From: CAZPUI01 sp964415525
GTDB lineage: Bacteria; Acidobacteriota; Holophagae; Holophagales; Holophagaceae
DNA: 5,304 bases
NCBI GenBank assembly: GCA_964415525.1
Contig: CAYQAS010000188.1
Location: 1 to 5,304 of the forward strand
Reading direction: 5' to 3'
Positions 1-5,304 of the stretch are shown in pieces. The translations under genes were made by a program, and so were the position numbers. The notes beneath the pieces are model-generated. The model was not told the DNA's origin and searched no databases. It worked only from the letters and a program-made list of their open reading frames with translations. How positions within the stretch are numbered: position 1 is the first letter of the stretch; every line of letters begins with the position of its first letter.

Positions 1-1786
1 GACGGCCCCGCTTCTCGCGCTCCGGCGCGCCTTCGGCGGCGGGGGCCTCCTCGCCTTCGCCCTCGAGCTCATCCTCGGGCTTCACGCTCTCGAACAGGGC
101 CCGTAGGCGGTCACGCTCTTCCAGCGCGGCACGCTGCACATCCCGGCGGTCGTACTTGAACACCGCGGGGGAGACGGACACCTTGCGGGCCTCATCGCCC
201 TGGGCGCCTAATGCGCGGTCAAAGGAGATGGGACTGTCGCCGCCGAGGACGACGGTGTCATCCTCCGGACGCCCACGGCGGGGTTCCGGCTTGGGGGCGG
301 CCACCTTCTCCTGGGGCTCGTCCTCGCGACGCTCGATCTCGGCGGCCATCTCGCCATAGGCCATCTCGGGATCCGCCAGGATGGTCACCTTGACCTCGTG
401 GCTGGACTCCATCTCCGAAAGATCGGAGCGCTTGGCGTTCAGGACCGCCATGGCGATCACCGGGGCCAGCTTCACCCGCATCTCGGCCACACCGCCGCGG
501 CTGAGCACGGCCTTGAGGCGGCGCACCACGGAGAGCACGAGGGTATCGAGGTTCTTCACCTTGCCCGAGCCCTGGCACATGGGGCAGCACTCGTGGGTGG
601 CGTGGGAAATGGAGGGCCGGATGCGCTGGCGGGTGAGCACCAGCACGCCGAAACGGTTGATCTTGCCAACCTCCATGCGGGCCTTGTCTTCGCGGAGGCA
701 CTCCACGAGCCGGTCCTGGACCTGACGGATGTGGCTCTCCTTCTTCATGTCGATGAAGTCGATGGCCACGAGCCCCGCGAGGTCGCGCATACGCAGCTGG
801 CGGGCGACTTCCTCAGCCGCCTCCATGTTGGTCTTGTAGGCCGTGTCCTCCTGGTTGTCCCCCGTGGTCTTGCCGGAGTTCACATCCACGGCCACCAGGG
901 CCTCGGTCTGGTCGATGACCAGCGCACCGCCGGAGGCGAGGGGCACCTTGCGCAGGTAGATGCGGTCGATCTGCTCTTCGGTCTGGTACTTCGAGAAGAT
1001 CGGCTTCTTGCCCACGTAGTGCTTCAGCACGCCGATGTGCTGGGGCATGGTGCGCTTGAAGAAGTGCTGGGCGGTGTGGAAGGTATCGATGTCGTCGATG
1101 TAGACCTCTTCCATGTCCGCGCTGAAACCGTCCCGCAGGGTGCGGGTGACGACGTCGTCCTCCTGCCAGACGAGCCCAGGGCCGTGGCGGTGCTTGTTAC
1201 GGCTCTGGACCTCCTTCCAGGTGTCGAGGAGGTACTCGAGGTCACGCTGGAAGTCCTCCTTGGTCACGCCCAGGGAGGCGGTGCGCACGATGACGCCGAA
1301 GCCCTTGGGCATGTCCGGCTCGTCGATCAGGGGCTTGAAATACTCGCGCTCCTCGCGGCTCTCGATCTTGCGGCTGATGCCGTTCAGCGGGTTGCCCGGG
1401 GTCAGCACGAGGTAGCGACCGGGGAGGCTCACCTGGGCGCTCATCATGGCGCCCTTCGCGCCCATCTCCTCGCGCACCGCCTGGACCATGATTTCCTGGT
1501 CGCGGCTGAGCAGGTCCTGAATGCGACCGCGGCGGCCATCGGGGCTCACGAGATCCCGGGGCAGCTCGCCGATGGGCAGGAAGCCGTTCTTCTGGCTGCC
1601 GTAGTGGATGAATGCCGCCTGCAGGCTCTGGTCCACGCGGACCACCTTGGCCTTGTAGATGTTTCCCTTGATCGTCTCGTTGTTCACGATCTCGATTTCG
1701 AAATCCGTGAGCACGCCGTCCATCAGGGTGGCCACGCGGATCTCTTCCGGATCGGTGGCGTTGATGAGCATTGTCTTTTTGGCCAA
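1..1786 (-). CDS. rne: RNase E/G family endoribonuclease, C-terminus off the left edge
   Basis: This is a single-strand-specific endoribonuclease of the RNase E/RNase G family, which acts in the cytoplasm in mRNA decay and in rRNA/tRNA processing. The N-terminus (MLINAT...EEIRVA) matches the family opening. An S1-like RNA-binding region follows at about residues 38-125 (NIYKAKVVRV, then AAFIHYG and GFLP). R168-T169 in GVIVRTA correspond to the 5'-monophosphate sensor pocket. The metal-binding catalytic residues are present: D301 and N303 in VDVNSGK, and D343 in IDFIDM. C401-P-M-C404 is the Zn-link motif that joins subunits in the E. coli enzyme. A small domain runs to about residue 485. Beyond it lies a charged, low-complexity, probably disordered tail of at least 110 residues, rich in E, A, P and R. 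RNase G is about 490 residues long, so the tail favours an RNase E-like scaffold form; the symbol rne rests on that. The TTG start gives MAKKTM and is chosen because AGGAG lies 6 nt upstream. The first ATG, at 1771, lies 21 nt from that site. Confidence 0.95.
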   Translation of the reverse strand, partial: MAKKTMLINATDPEEIRVATLMDGVLTDFEIEIVNNETIKGNIYKAKVVRVDQSLQAAFIHYGSQKNGFLPIGELPRDLVSPDGRRGRIQDLLSRDQEIMVQAVREEMGAKGAMMSAQVSLPGRYLVLTPGNPLNGISRKIESREEREYFKPLIDEPDMPKGFGVIVRTASLGVTKEDFQRDLEYLLDTWKEVQSRNKHRHGPGLVWQEDDVVTRTLRDGFSADMEEVYIDDIDTFHTAQHFFKRTMPQHIGVLKHYVGKKPIFSKYQTEEQIDRIYLRKVPLASGGALVIDQTEALVAVDVNSGKTTGDNQEDTAYKTNMEAAEEVARQLRMRDLAGLVAIDFIDMKKESHIRQVQDRLVECLREDKARMEVGKINRFGVLVLTRQRIRPSISHATHECCPMCQGSGKVKNLDTLVLSVVRRLKAVLSRGGVAEMRVKLAPVIAMAVLNAKRSDLSEMESSHEVKVTILADPEMAYGEMAAEIERREDEPQEKVAAPKPEPRRGRPEDDTVVLGGDSPISFDRALGAQGDEARKVSVSPAVFKYDRRDVQRAALEERDRLRALFESVKPEDELEGEGEEAPAAEGAPEREKRGR

Positions 1787-1792
1787 AAGTGG

Positions 1793-1797
1793 CTCCT
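1793..1797 (-). promoter_or_regulatory. Ribosome binding site for the ribonuclease gene
   Basis: AGGAG on the minus strand sits 6 nt before the TTG codon at 1786. This spacing decides the start: the downstream ATG at 1771 would be 21 nt from the site, too far for normal initiation. A TTG start is a weaker initiator and would modestly limit translation of this enzyme. Confidence 0.75.
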
Positions 1798-1997
1798 GTG
1801 GTGGTGTGGGGGCGGCCACGCGCGCGGGCGGCTCGCTCCCTTGGGATTGGGGGATGAAGAGAATTGAGAAAAAAGCGTGTCTGAAAGTGCCGCAGCGCGG
1901 CGGGATGCCCGAGGGAGGGGGACGCGGCCCGCGCCTCCGGAGACTCGGTCATTGTCACCGGCTGGACAAATCTGGGCAAGTCAGCATCCTGGCAGTC

Positions 1998-2025
1998 GTC
2001 ACACGCAAGTTACAGCACCGTCAAA
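1998..2025 (+). promoter_or_regulatory. Candidate Pho-box-like operator: three 11-bp-phased repeats
   Basis: GTCACA (1998-2003), GTTACA (2009-2014) and GTCAAA (2020-2025) lie at exactly 11-bp intervals, about one helical turn apart, on the pstS coding strand. The array ends 50 bp before the pstS start. Binding sites of OmpR-family phosphate regulators are known to be such direct repeats with 11-bp periodicity (TGTCA-type for PhoB, TTAACA-like for Bacillus PhoP). Location and periodicity suggest phosphate-starvation control of pstS, but this is inference: the units are short and no clear -10 hexamer follows. Confidence 0.45.
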
Positions 2026-2062
2026 CCCCTGGAGCGTTCACCCCCGATCCTGTCCAGGTGCT

Positions 2063-2068
2063 AAGGAG
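2063..2068 (+). promoter_or_regulatory. Ribosome binding site for pstS
   Basis: AAGGAG is a strong Shine-Dalgarno match, 7 nt before the ATG at 2076. It fixes the start of pstS even though the same frame stays open upstream to an ATG at 1659, inside the divergent ribonuclease gene. That longer reading would bury the signal peptide. Confidence 0.85.
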
Positions 2069-2075
2069 ATCACTC

Positions 2076-3038
2076 ATGATCAAGCCCATCGCCATCGTCC
2101 TCACCCTGGTGGCCGGCGCCACCCTCCAGGCCCAGGCCGTCAAGGTCGACCCCAAGCTGACCACCTACAAGAAGGTCGCCGGCATCAGCGGCAACCTGAA
2201 CTCCATCGGCAGCGACACCCTGAACAACCTCATGACCTTCTGGGTCGAGGGCTTCAACAAGCAATACCCCAACGTGAAGATCCAGGTGGAGGGAAAGGGC
2301 TCCAGCACCGCCCCGCCTGCCCTGATCGAAGGCACCGCCCAGCTCGGCCCCATGAGCCGCGAGATGAAGGCGGAAGAGATCGACAAGTTCGAGAAGAAGT
2401 TCGGCTACAAGCCCACCGTGGTGAAGGTGGCCATCGACGCCCTCGGCGTCTTCGTCCACAAGAACAACCCTGTGAAGAGCCTCTCCCTGAAGGAGATCGA
2501 CGGCATCTTCTCCAAGACCCGCAAGGGCGGCGGCAAGGATCTCAAAACCTGGGGTGAGGCCGGCCTCAAGGGCGAGTTCCTCGCCCGTCCCATCAGCACC
2601 TACGGCCGCAATAGCGCCAGCGGCACCTACGGCTATTTCAAGGAGCACGCCCTCTTCAAGGGCGATTTCAAGGACACCGTCAAGGAGCAGCCCGGCTCCA
2701 GCAGCGTGGTCCAGAGCGTCGGCACGGACCGCTTCGCCATCGGCTACAGCGGCATCGGTTACGTCACCTCCGATGTGAAGGCGGTGGCCATCTCGGATGA
2801 CAATCGATTCAACGGCCTGCCCTTCGCCCCCAGCTACGAGAACTGCCTCAACGGCAAGTACCCGCTCTCCCGCTTCCTTTACATCTACATCAACAAGAAC
2901 CCCAAGAAGGGCTTCGACCCCCTGACCCGGGAATTCCTGAAGTACGTCGTCTCCAAGGAAGGCCAGGAGATCGTCGTGAAGGATGGCTACTACCCGCTCA
3001 CCGCCAAGACGGAGGGTGAGGAGCTGAAGAAGCTCTGA
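2076..3038 (+). CDS. pstS: PstS-type periplasmic phosphate-binding protein
   Basis: This complete 320-residue protein is the substrate-binding component of a high-affinity phosphate ABC transporter. Residues 1-21 form a Sec signal peptide: K3, a hydrophobic core, and an AQA cleavage site (A19-A21). There is no lipobox cysteine, so the mature protein should be soluble in the periplasm. Ligand-loop motifs are visible: GSDTL (45-49), GSSTAPPAL (75-83), SREM (94-97) and GRNSASGT (177-184). The last corresponds to the R-x-x-x-S-G-T phosphate loop of E. coli PstS. The SREM loop has Arg where E. coli has the phosphate-contacting Asp. From memory, the overall pattern (GPMSR.M, GYFKE, EQPGS.SVVQSV, GIGYSGIGY, YPLSRFLY) closely resembles the PstS type of Pseudomonas and relatives rather than E. 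coli PstS. The adjacent downstream PstC-type permease supports the assignment. Binding of another oxyanion is possible but less likely. Confidence 0.94.
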   Translation: MIKPIAIVLTLVAGATLQAQAVKVDPKLTTYKKVAGISGNLNSIGSDTLNNLMTFWVEGFNKQYPNVKIQVEGKGSSTAPPALIEGTAQLGPMSREMKAEEIDKFEKKFGYKPTVVKVAIDALGVFVHKNNPVKSLSLKEIDGIFSKTRKGGGKDLKTWGEAGLKGEFLARPISTYGRNSASGTYGYFKEHALFKGDFKDTVKEQPGSSSVVQSVGTDRFAIGYSGIGYVTSDVKAVAISDDNRFNGLPFAPSYENCLNGKYPLSRFLYIYINKNPKKGFDPLTREFLKYVVSKEGQEIVVKDGYYPLTAKTEGEELKKL

Positions 3039-3073
3039 AAGGCGCCTTCCGCCCTGGACAGCCGATAGAGACC

Positions 3074-3102
3074 GGGGCGAGCGTTCGGCTCGCCCCTTTT
3101 TT
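3074..3102 (+). terminator. Intrinsic terminator between pstS and pstC
   Basis: There is a perfect 9-bp G/C-rich stem (3074-3082 with 3088-3096), a 5-nt loop GTTCG (3083-3087) and six T residues directly after the stem (3097-3102). This is the classic Rho-independent form. It begins 36 nt after the pstS stop codon and ends 34 nt before the pstC start, with no room for a convincing separate promoter between them. The likely role is partial termination, so that PstS outnumbers the membrane subunits. The hairpin could also protect the 3' end of a pstS-only mRNA. Confidence 0.9.
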
Positions 3103-3127
3103 CTGAATTCGCCGACCTTCCCTCTCC

Positions 3128-3132
3128 TGGAG
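3128..3132 (+). promoter_or_regulatory. Ribosome binding site for pstC
   Basis: TGGAG ends 4 nt before the ATG at 3137. The match and the spacing are both weaker than for pstS, consistent with lower translation of the permease. It supports the ATG at 3137 over the in-frame ATGs at 3176 and 3188, which lack such a site and would shorten the cytoplasmic segment before the first membrane helix. Confidence 0.6.
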
Positions 3133-3136
3133 CCCC

Positions 3137-5304
3137 ATGTCCCACGTGGATGTCGTCCTCGCCCGGGCCAAGCGCATGGATCGCCTGATGACCTGGGTCA
3201 TCACCCTGGGCGGTCTGGCCATCATCGCCGCCGTCCTGGGGATGCTCGTGTTCATCGCCCGGGAGGCCTATCCCCTCTTCCAGGGCGCCAAGGTGGCCGC
3301 GCTCCAGGGCCAGACCCTGACACCTGCCCGGCACCTGCTGGTGGAAGAATCTGGCAAGGCCTTCCTAGCCCTGGATCCCGCCTCCGGCGTGCGGGCCCAC
3401 CGGGTGGACCGGCCCGAACCCATGACGGTGCTCGCGGACGGCCCGTCTCTGCCTTGGAAGGCGCTCAGTGAGCCCACTGCCAAGGGCGAATTCGTCGTCA
3501 TCGGCGCCGATGGCCGCCTCGGCTTCGGCAAGGCCTCCTGGGACAAGCCCGGCGGTGAGCCGGATCCTGCGGCCTGGACCGCGAAGGTGGAATGGCTCGC
3601 CATGCTGCCTGGAGGCGATGTCCCCGCCACCCTGCTGGGCGCCCGGATCACTGAGGCCGGTGGATTGGGCGGCGGAGGCACGCTTCGAGTGCTGGCCCTC
3701 CAGGGCGAGTCCCTCCGACTGGCGGAGAGCGCTACGGACGCCGAGGCGCAGCTGAACTGGAAACCGCTGCCCCTGCCAAGCGATGCCACCCCCCGCACCG
3801 CGGTGCTCAGCCAGGACGGCAGCCGAGCCTACATCGGCACCGCCCAGGGCCAGGTGTTCCTGATGGACCTCGGCGAAACGCCGTCCATCGTCGCCACCGC
3901 GACCTTCGGCCAGCCTGTCTCCGCCCTCGGCTTCATCCTCGGCCACACCTCTCTCCTGGTGGGTGGCGAGCGCGGCGCCCTGGCGGCCATCCAGCCCCTC
4001 AACAAGGCGGAAGGCGGAATCCAGCTTCAGACGTTCCACACCTTCGCGCCCCTCTCCGGTGCCGTGAAGGGCTTCATGATGTCCCTGCGGGACAAGCGCT
4101 TCCTGGCCTACAGCGAAAAGCACCTGGTGGTGGACTACCTCACCACCGAGAAGCGTCTGCTGGACGCACGCTCCGACGGCATCCTCCACAGCGCGCTATC
4201 TCCTCGTGGCGATCACATCGACGTTCTAAACATCTCGGGTCAGGTGCGACGTTGGCATCTGGACGCCCCTCATCCCCAGACCACCTGGCAGACCCTCTGG
4301 GGCAAGGTTCACTACGAAGGCTATGAGAAGCCCGAGGCGGTGTGGCAGAGCACCGGCGGCACGGATGACTTCGAGCCCAAGCTCAGCCTGATCCCTCTGC
4401 TGTTCGGCACCCTGAAGGGCACGTTCTACGCCATGCTCTTCGCCCTGCCGCTTGCCGTCTTCGGCGCCCTCTACACCAGCCAGTTCGCGACGCCCCGCCT
4501 GCGCAACGCCATCAAGCCTACGGTGGAGATCATGGCGGCCCTGCCCTCGGTGGTGCTGGGCTTCCTCGCGGGCCTCGTGCTGGCGCCGCTCTTCGAGAAG
4601 GGCGCGGTCCACATCCTGCTGCTGCCCCTCTGCTCGCTGCTCGTGGGCATGGTTCTCATGCCCTTGTGGCTGAAGTCCTCCCTGGCCTTCCGCAACGTGT
4701 GGGGCGAGGGTCGCGAGGTGATGTGGGTGATCCCGGTGATCCTCCTCGGCCTCGCCCTGTCCCTGCTGCTGGCGCCCTGGTTCGAGCGGGTCTTCCTCGC
4801 GGGCGACTTCCGCACCTGGCTGCTGGCCAAGCACGGGCTCATCTACGACCAGCGCAACGCGCTTGTGGTGGGCTTCGCCATGGGATTTGCGGTCATCCCG
4901 ATCATCTTCACCATCAGCGAGGATGCGCTGTCCAGCGTGCCCAAGAGCCTAACCAGCGCCAGCCTCGCCTGCGGGGCCTCCCCGTGGCAGACGGCGTGGC
5001 GCGTGGTGCTCCCCACCGGCAGCCCCGGTATCTTCAGCGCCACCATGGTGGGCTTCGGGCGCGCCATCGGCGAGACGATGATCGTCCTGATGGCCACGGG
5101 CAACACGCCGATCATGGACTGGCTGCCGTTCAACGGGATGCGCACCATGTCCGCCACCATCGCCGTGGAAGCCCCCGAGGCACCTGAAGGCGGCACGCTC
5201 TTCCGCGTCCTCTTCCTCACCGCCCTGCTGCTCTTCATCCTGACCTTCCTGCTCAACACCCTGGCGGAACTCATCCGGCAGCACCTGCGCAAGCGCTACG
5301 AGAC
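3137..5304 (+). CDS. pstC: PstC-type phosphate ABC permease, large form with periplasmic domain; C-terminus off the right edge
   Basis: This is an inner-membrane permease subunit of a phosphate ABC transporter, 722 codons to the window edge. The first membrane helix lies at about residues 19-41. Residues of about 45-415 form a large, presumably periplasmic, domain with several beta-propeller-like strand sets, such as LSQDGSRAYIGTAQGQVFLM (224-243) and LSPRGDHIDVLNISGQVRRW (354-373). Further membrane helices follow at about 420-446, 468-486, 493-511, 530-549, 575-592, 632-655 and 690-709. The EAA-type loop that docks the ATPase is about 594-631 (ASLACGAS...VVLPTGSPGI). GFGRAIGETM (639-648) matches the signature near the end of PstC, with conserved Arg642 and Glu646. 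E. coli PstC is 319 residues; forms near 700 residues with this extra domain occur in Pseudomonas and relatives and in the COG4590 group (from memory). Only a few C-terminal residues are probably missing, since the sequence is already in the basic tail after the last helix. pstA and pstB are expected next. Confidence 0.92.
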   Translation, partial: MSHVDVVLARAKRMDRLMTWVITLGGLAIIAAVLGMLVFIAREAYPLFQGAKVAALQGQTLTPARHLLVEESGKAFLALDPASGVRAHRVDRPEPMTVLADGPSLPWKALSEPTAKGEFVVIGADGRLGFGKASWDKPGGEPDPAAWTAKVEWLAMLPGGDVPATLLGARITEAGGLGGGGTLRVLALQGESLRLAESATDAEAQLNWKPLPLPSDATPRTAVLSQDGSRAYIGTAQGQVFLMDLGETPSIVATATFGQPVSALGFILGHTSLLVGGERGALAAIQPLNKAEGGIQLQTFHTFAPLSGAVKGFMMSLRDKRFLAYSEKHLVVDYLTTEKRLLDARSDGILHSALSPRGDHIDVLNISGQVRRWHLDAPHPQTTWQTLWGKVHYEGYEKPEAVWQSTGGTDDFEPKLSLIPLLFGTLKGTFYAMLFALPLAVFGALYTSQFATPRLRNAIKPTVEIMAALPSVVLGFLAGLVLAPLFEKGAVHILLLPLCSLLVGMVLMPLWLKSSLAFRNVWGEGREVMWVIPVILLGLALSLLLAPWFERVFLAGDFRTWLLAKHGLIYDQRNALVVGFAMGFAVIPIIFTISEDALSSVPKSLTSASLACGASPWQTAWRVVLPTGSPGIFSATMVGFGRAIGETMIVLMATGNTPIMDWLPFNGMRTMSATIAVEAPEAPEGGTLFRVLFLTALLLFILTFLLNTLAELIRQHLRKRYE
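3269..4378 (+). other. Region encoding the periplasmic propeller-like domain of PstC
   Basis: This segment encodes about residues 45-414 of the permease, which are absent from the short E. coli-type PstC. It contains loosely repeating units of hydrophobic strand, small turn (DG, RG or GG) and second strand. Examples are near residues 66-80, 118-130, 221-245, 261-288, 314-335 and 349-375, the last ending in a WD-like VRRWHL. This suggests a beta-propeller or WD40-like fold with perhaps five or six blades; the blade count is a guess. Its function is not established to my knowledge. Contact with PstS or a sensory role in phosphate signalling is a possible inference. Confidence 0.6.

Larger units (their letters stand above)
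1787..2075. other. Divergent intergenic region between the ribonuclease gene and pstS
   Basis: This 289-base region must hold the promoters and leaders of both divergent genes. On the ribonuclease side (about 1800-1850) it is very G/C-rich with a CGCGCG core, followed by a short A/T-richer patch (about 1855-1877) that could mark the minus-strand promoter; I could not pick convincing -35 and -10 hexamers. On the pstS side it contains three 11-bp-spaced repeats (1998-2025) and the pstS ribosome binding site. No small ORF or RNA gene is recognisable here. Confidence 0.6.

Noticed and set aside
398..1867. A 489-codon open frame on the plus strand opposite the ribonuclease gene
   Set aside because: Its translation is rich in H, L, A, V, G and D with no family pattern. 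The minus-strand frame has unmistakable RNase E/G motifs throughout, so this is the antisense shadow usual in G/C-rich genes.
1948..1959. GTCATT GTCACC pair as an additional Pho-box half-site
   Set aside because: The two units are only 6 bp apart and out of phase with the 11-bp array at 1998-2025, so they do not fit the expected geometry.
2028..2058. A 6-bp inverted repeat (CCTGGA / TCCAGG) in the pstS leader
   Set aside because: The 19-nt loop and short stem make a weak hairpin that chance can easily produce. I see no terminator, riboswitch or operator features around it.
1659..2075. Upstream in-frame extension of pstS starting at the ATG at 1659
   Set aside because: It overlaps the start of the divergent ribonuclease gene, has no recognisable domain, and would place the signal peptide internally. 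The AAGGAG site 7 nt before 2076 marks the true start.
3039..3048. Perfect 10-bp palindrome AAGGCGCCTT right after the pstS stop codon
   Set aside because: It has no loop, so it cannot form a useful hairpin. In G/C-rich DNA such a short palindrome is expected by chance, and the nearby terminator explains the gap.
4226..4834. A 202-codon minus-strand open frame opposite the pstC membrane region
   Set aside because: It is dominated by Q, E, H and G, the typical complement of leucine- and alanine-rich membrane helices. The plus-strand permease motifs explain the region fully.

Overview
This is a GC-rich chromosomal segment from a bacterium. It carries one complete gene and two genes cut by the window edges, all of recognisable families. 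The strong bias to G/C at third codon positions and the gene families fit a high-GC Gram-negative-type bacterium. An Acidobacteriota (Holophagae/Geothrix-like) or proteobacterial origin is my best guess, but the window has no taxonomic marker and I hold this loosely.

Layout. Positions 1-1786, minus strand: an RNase E/G family endoribonuclease with 595 codons visible. It starts at a TTG codon and its C-terminal tail runs off the left edge. Positions 1787-2075: a divergent intergenic region holding both ribosome binding sites and three GTnAnA-type direct repeats spaced exactly 11 bp apart, a possible Pho-box-like operator. Positions 2076-3038, plus strand: a complete PstS-type periplasmic phosphate-binding protein with a Sec signal peptide. 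Positions 3039-3136: a short gap with a textbook intrinsic terminator hairpin. Positions 3137-5304, plus strand: a PstC-type ABC permease of the large variant, open for 722 codons to the right edge. It has a periplasmic domain of about 370 residues with beta-propeller-like repeats between its first and second membrane helices.

How the genes work together. PstS should capture phosphate in the periplasm and deliver it to a membrane channel made of PstC and a PstA partner, powered by PstB. PstA and PstB (and often PhoU) would be expected just past the right edge. The terminator between pstS and pstC would let the binding protein be made in excess over the membrane subunits. The 11-bp repeats upstream of pstS are where a PhoB/PhoP-type response regulator could act. 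The ribonuclease gene is transcribed in the opposite direction and shows no functional link to phosphate uptake.

I see no tRNA, rRNA, CRISPR array, insertion sequence or obvious mobile element. The region looks like ordinary core genome. The points most worth a second look are the propeller-bearing PstC, the PstS ligand pocket that differs from the E. coli model, the candidate Pho box and the intra-operon terminator.
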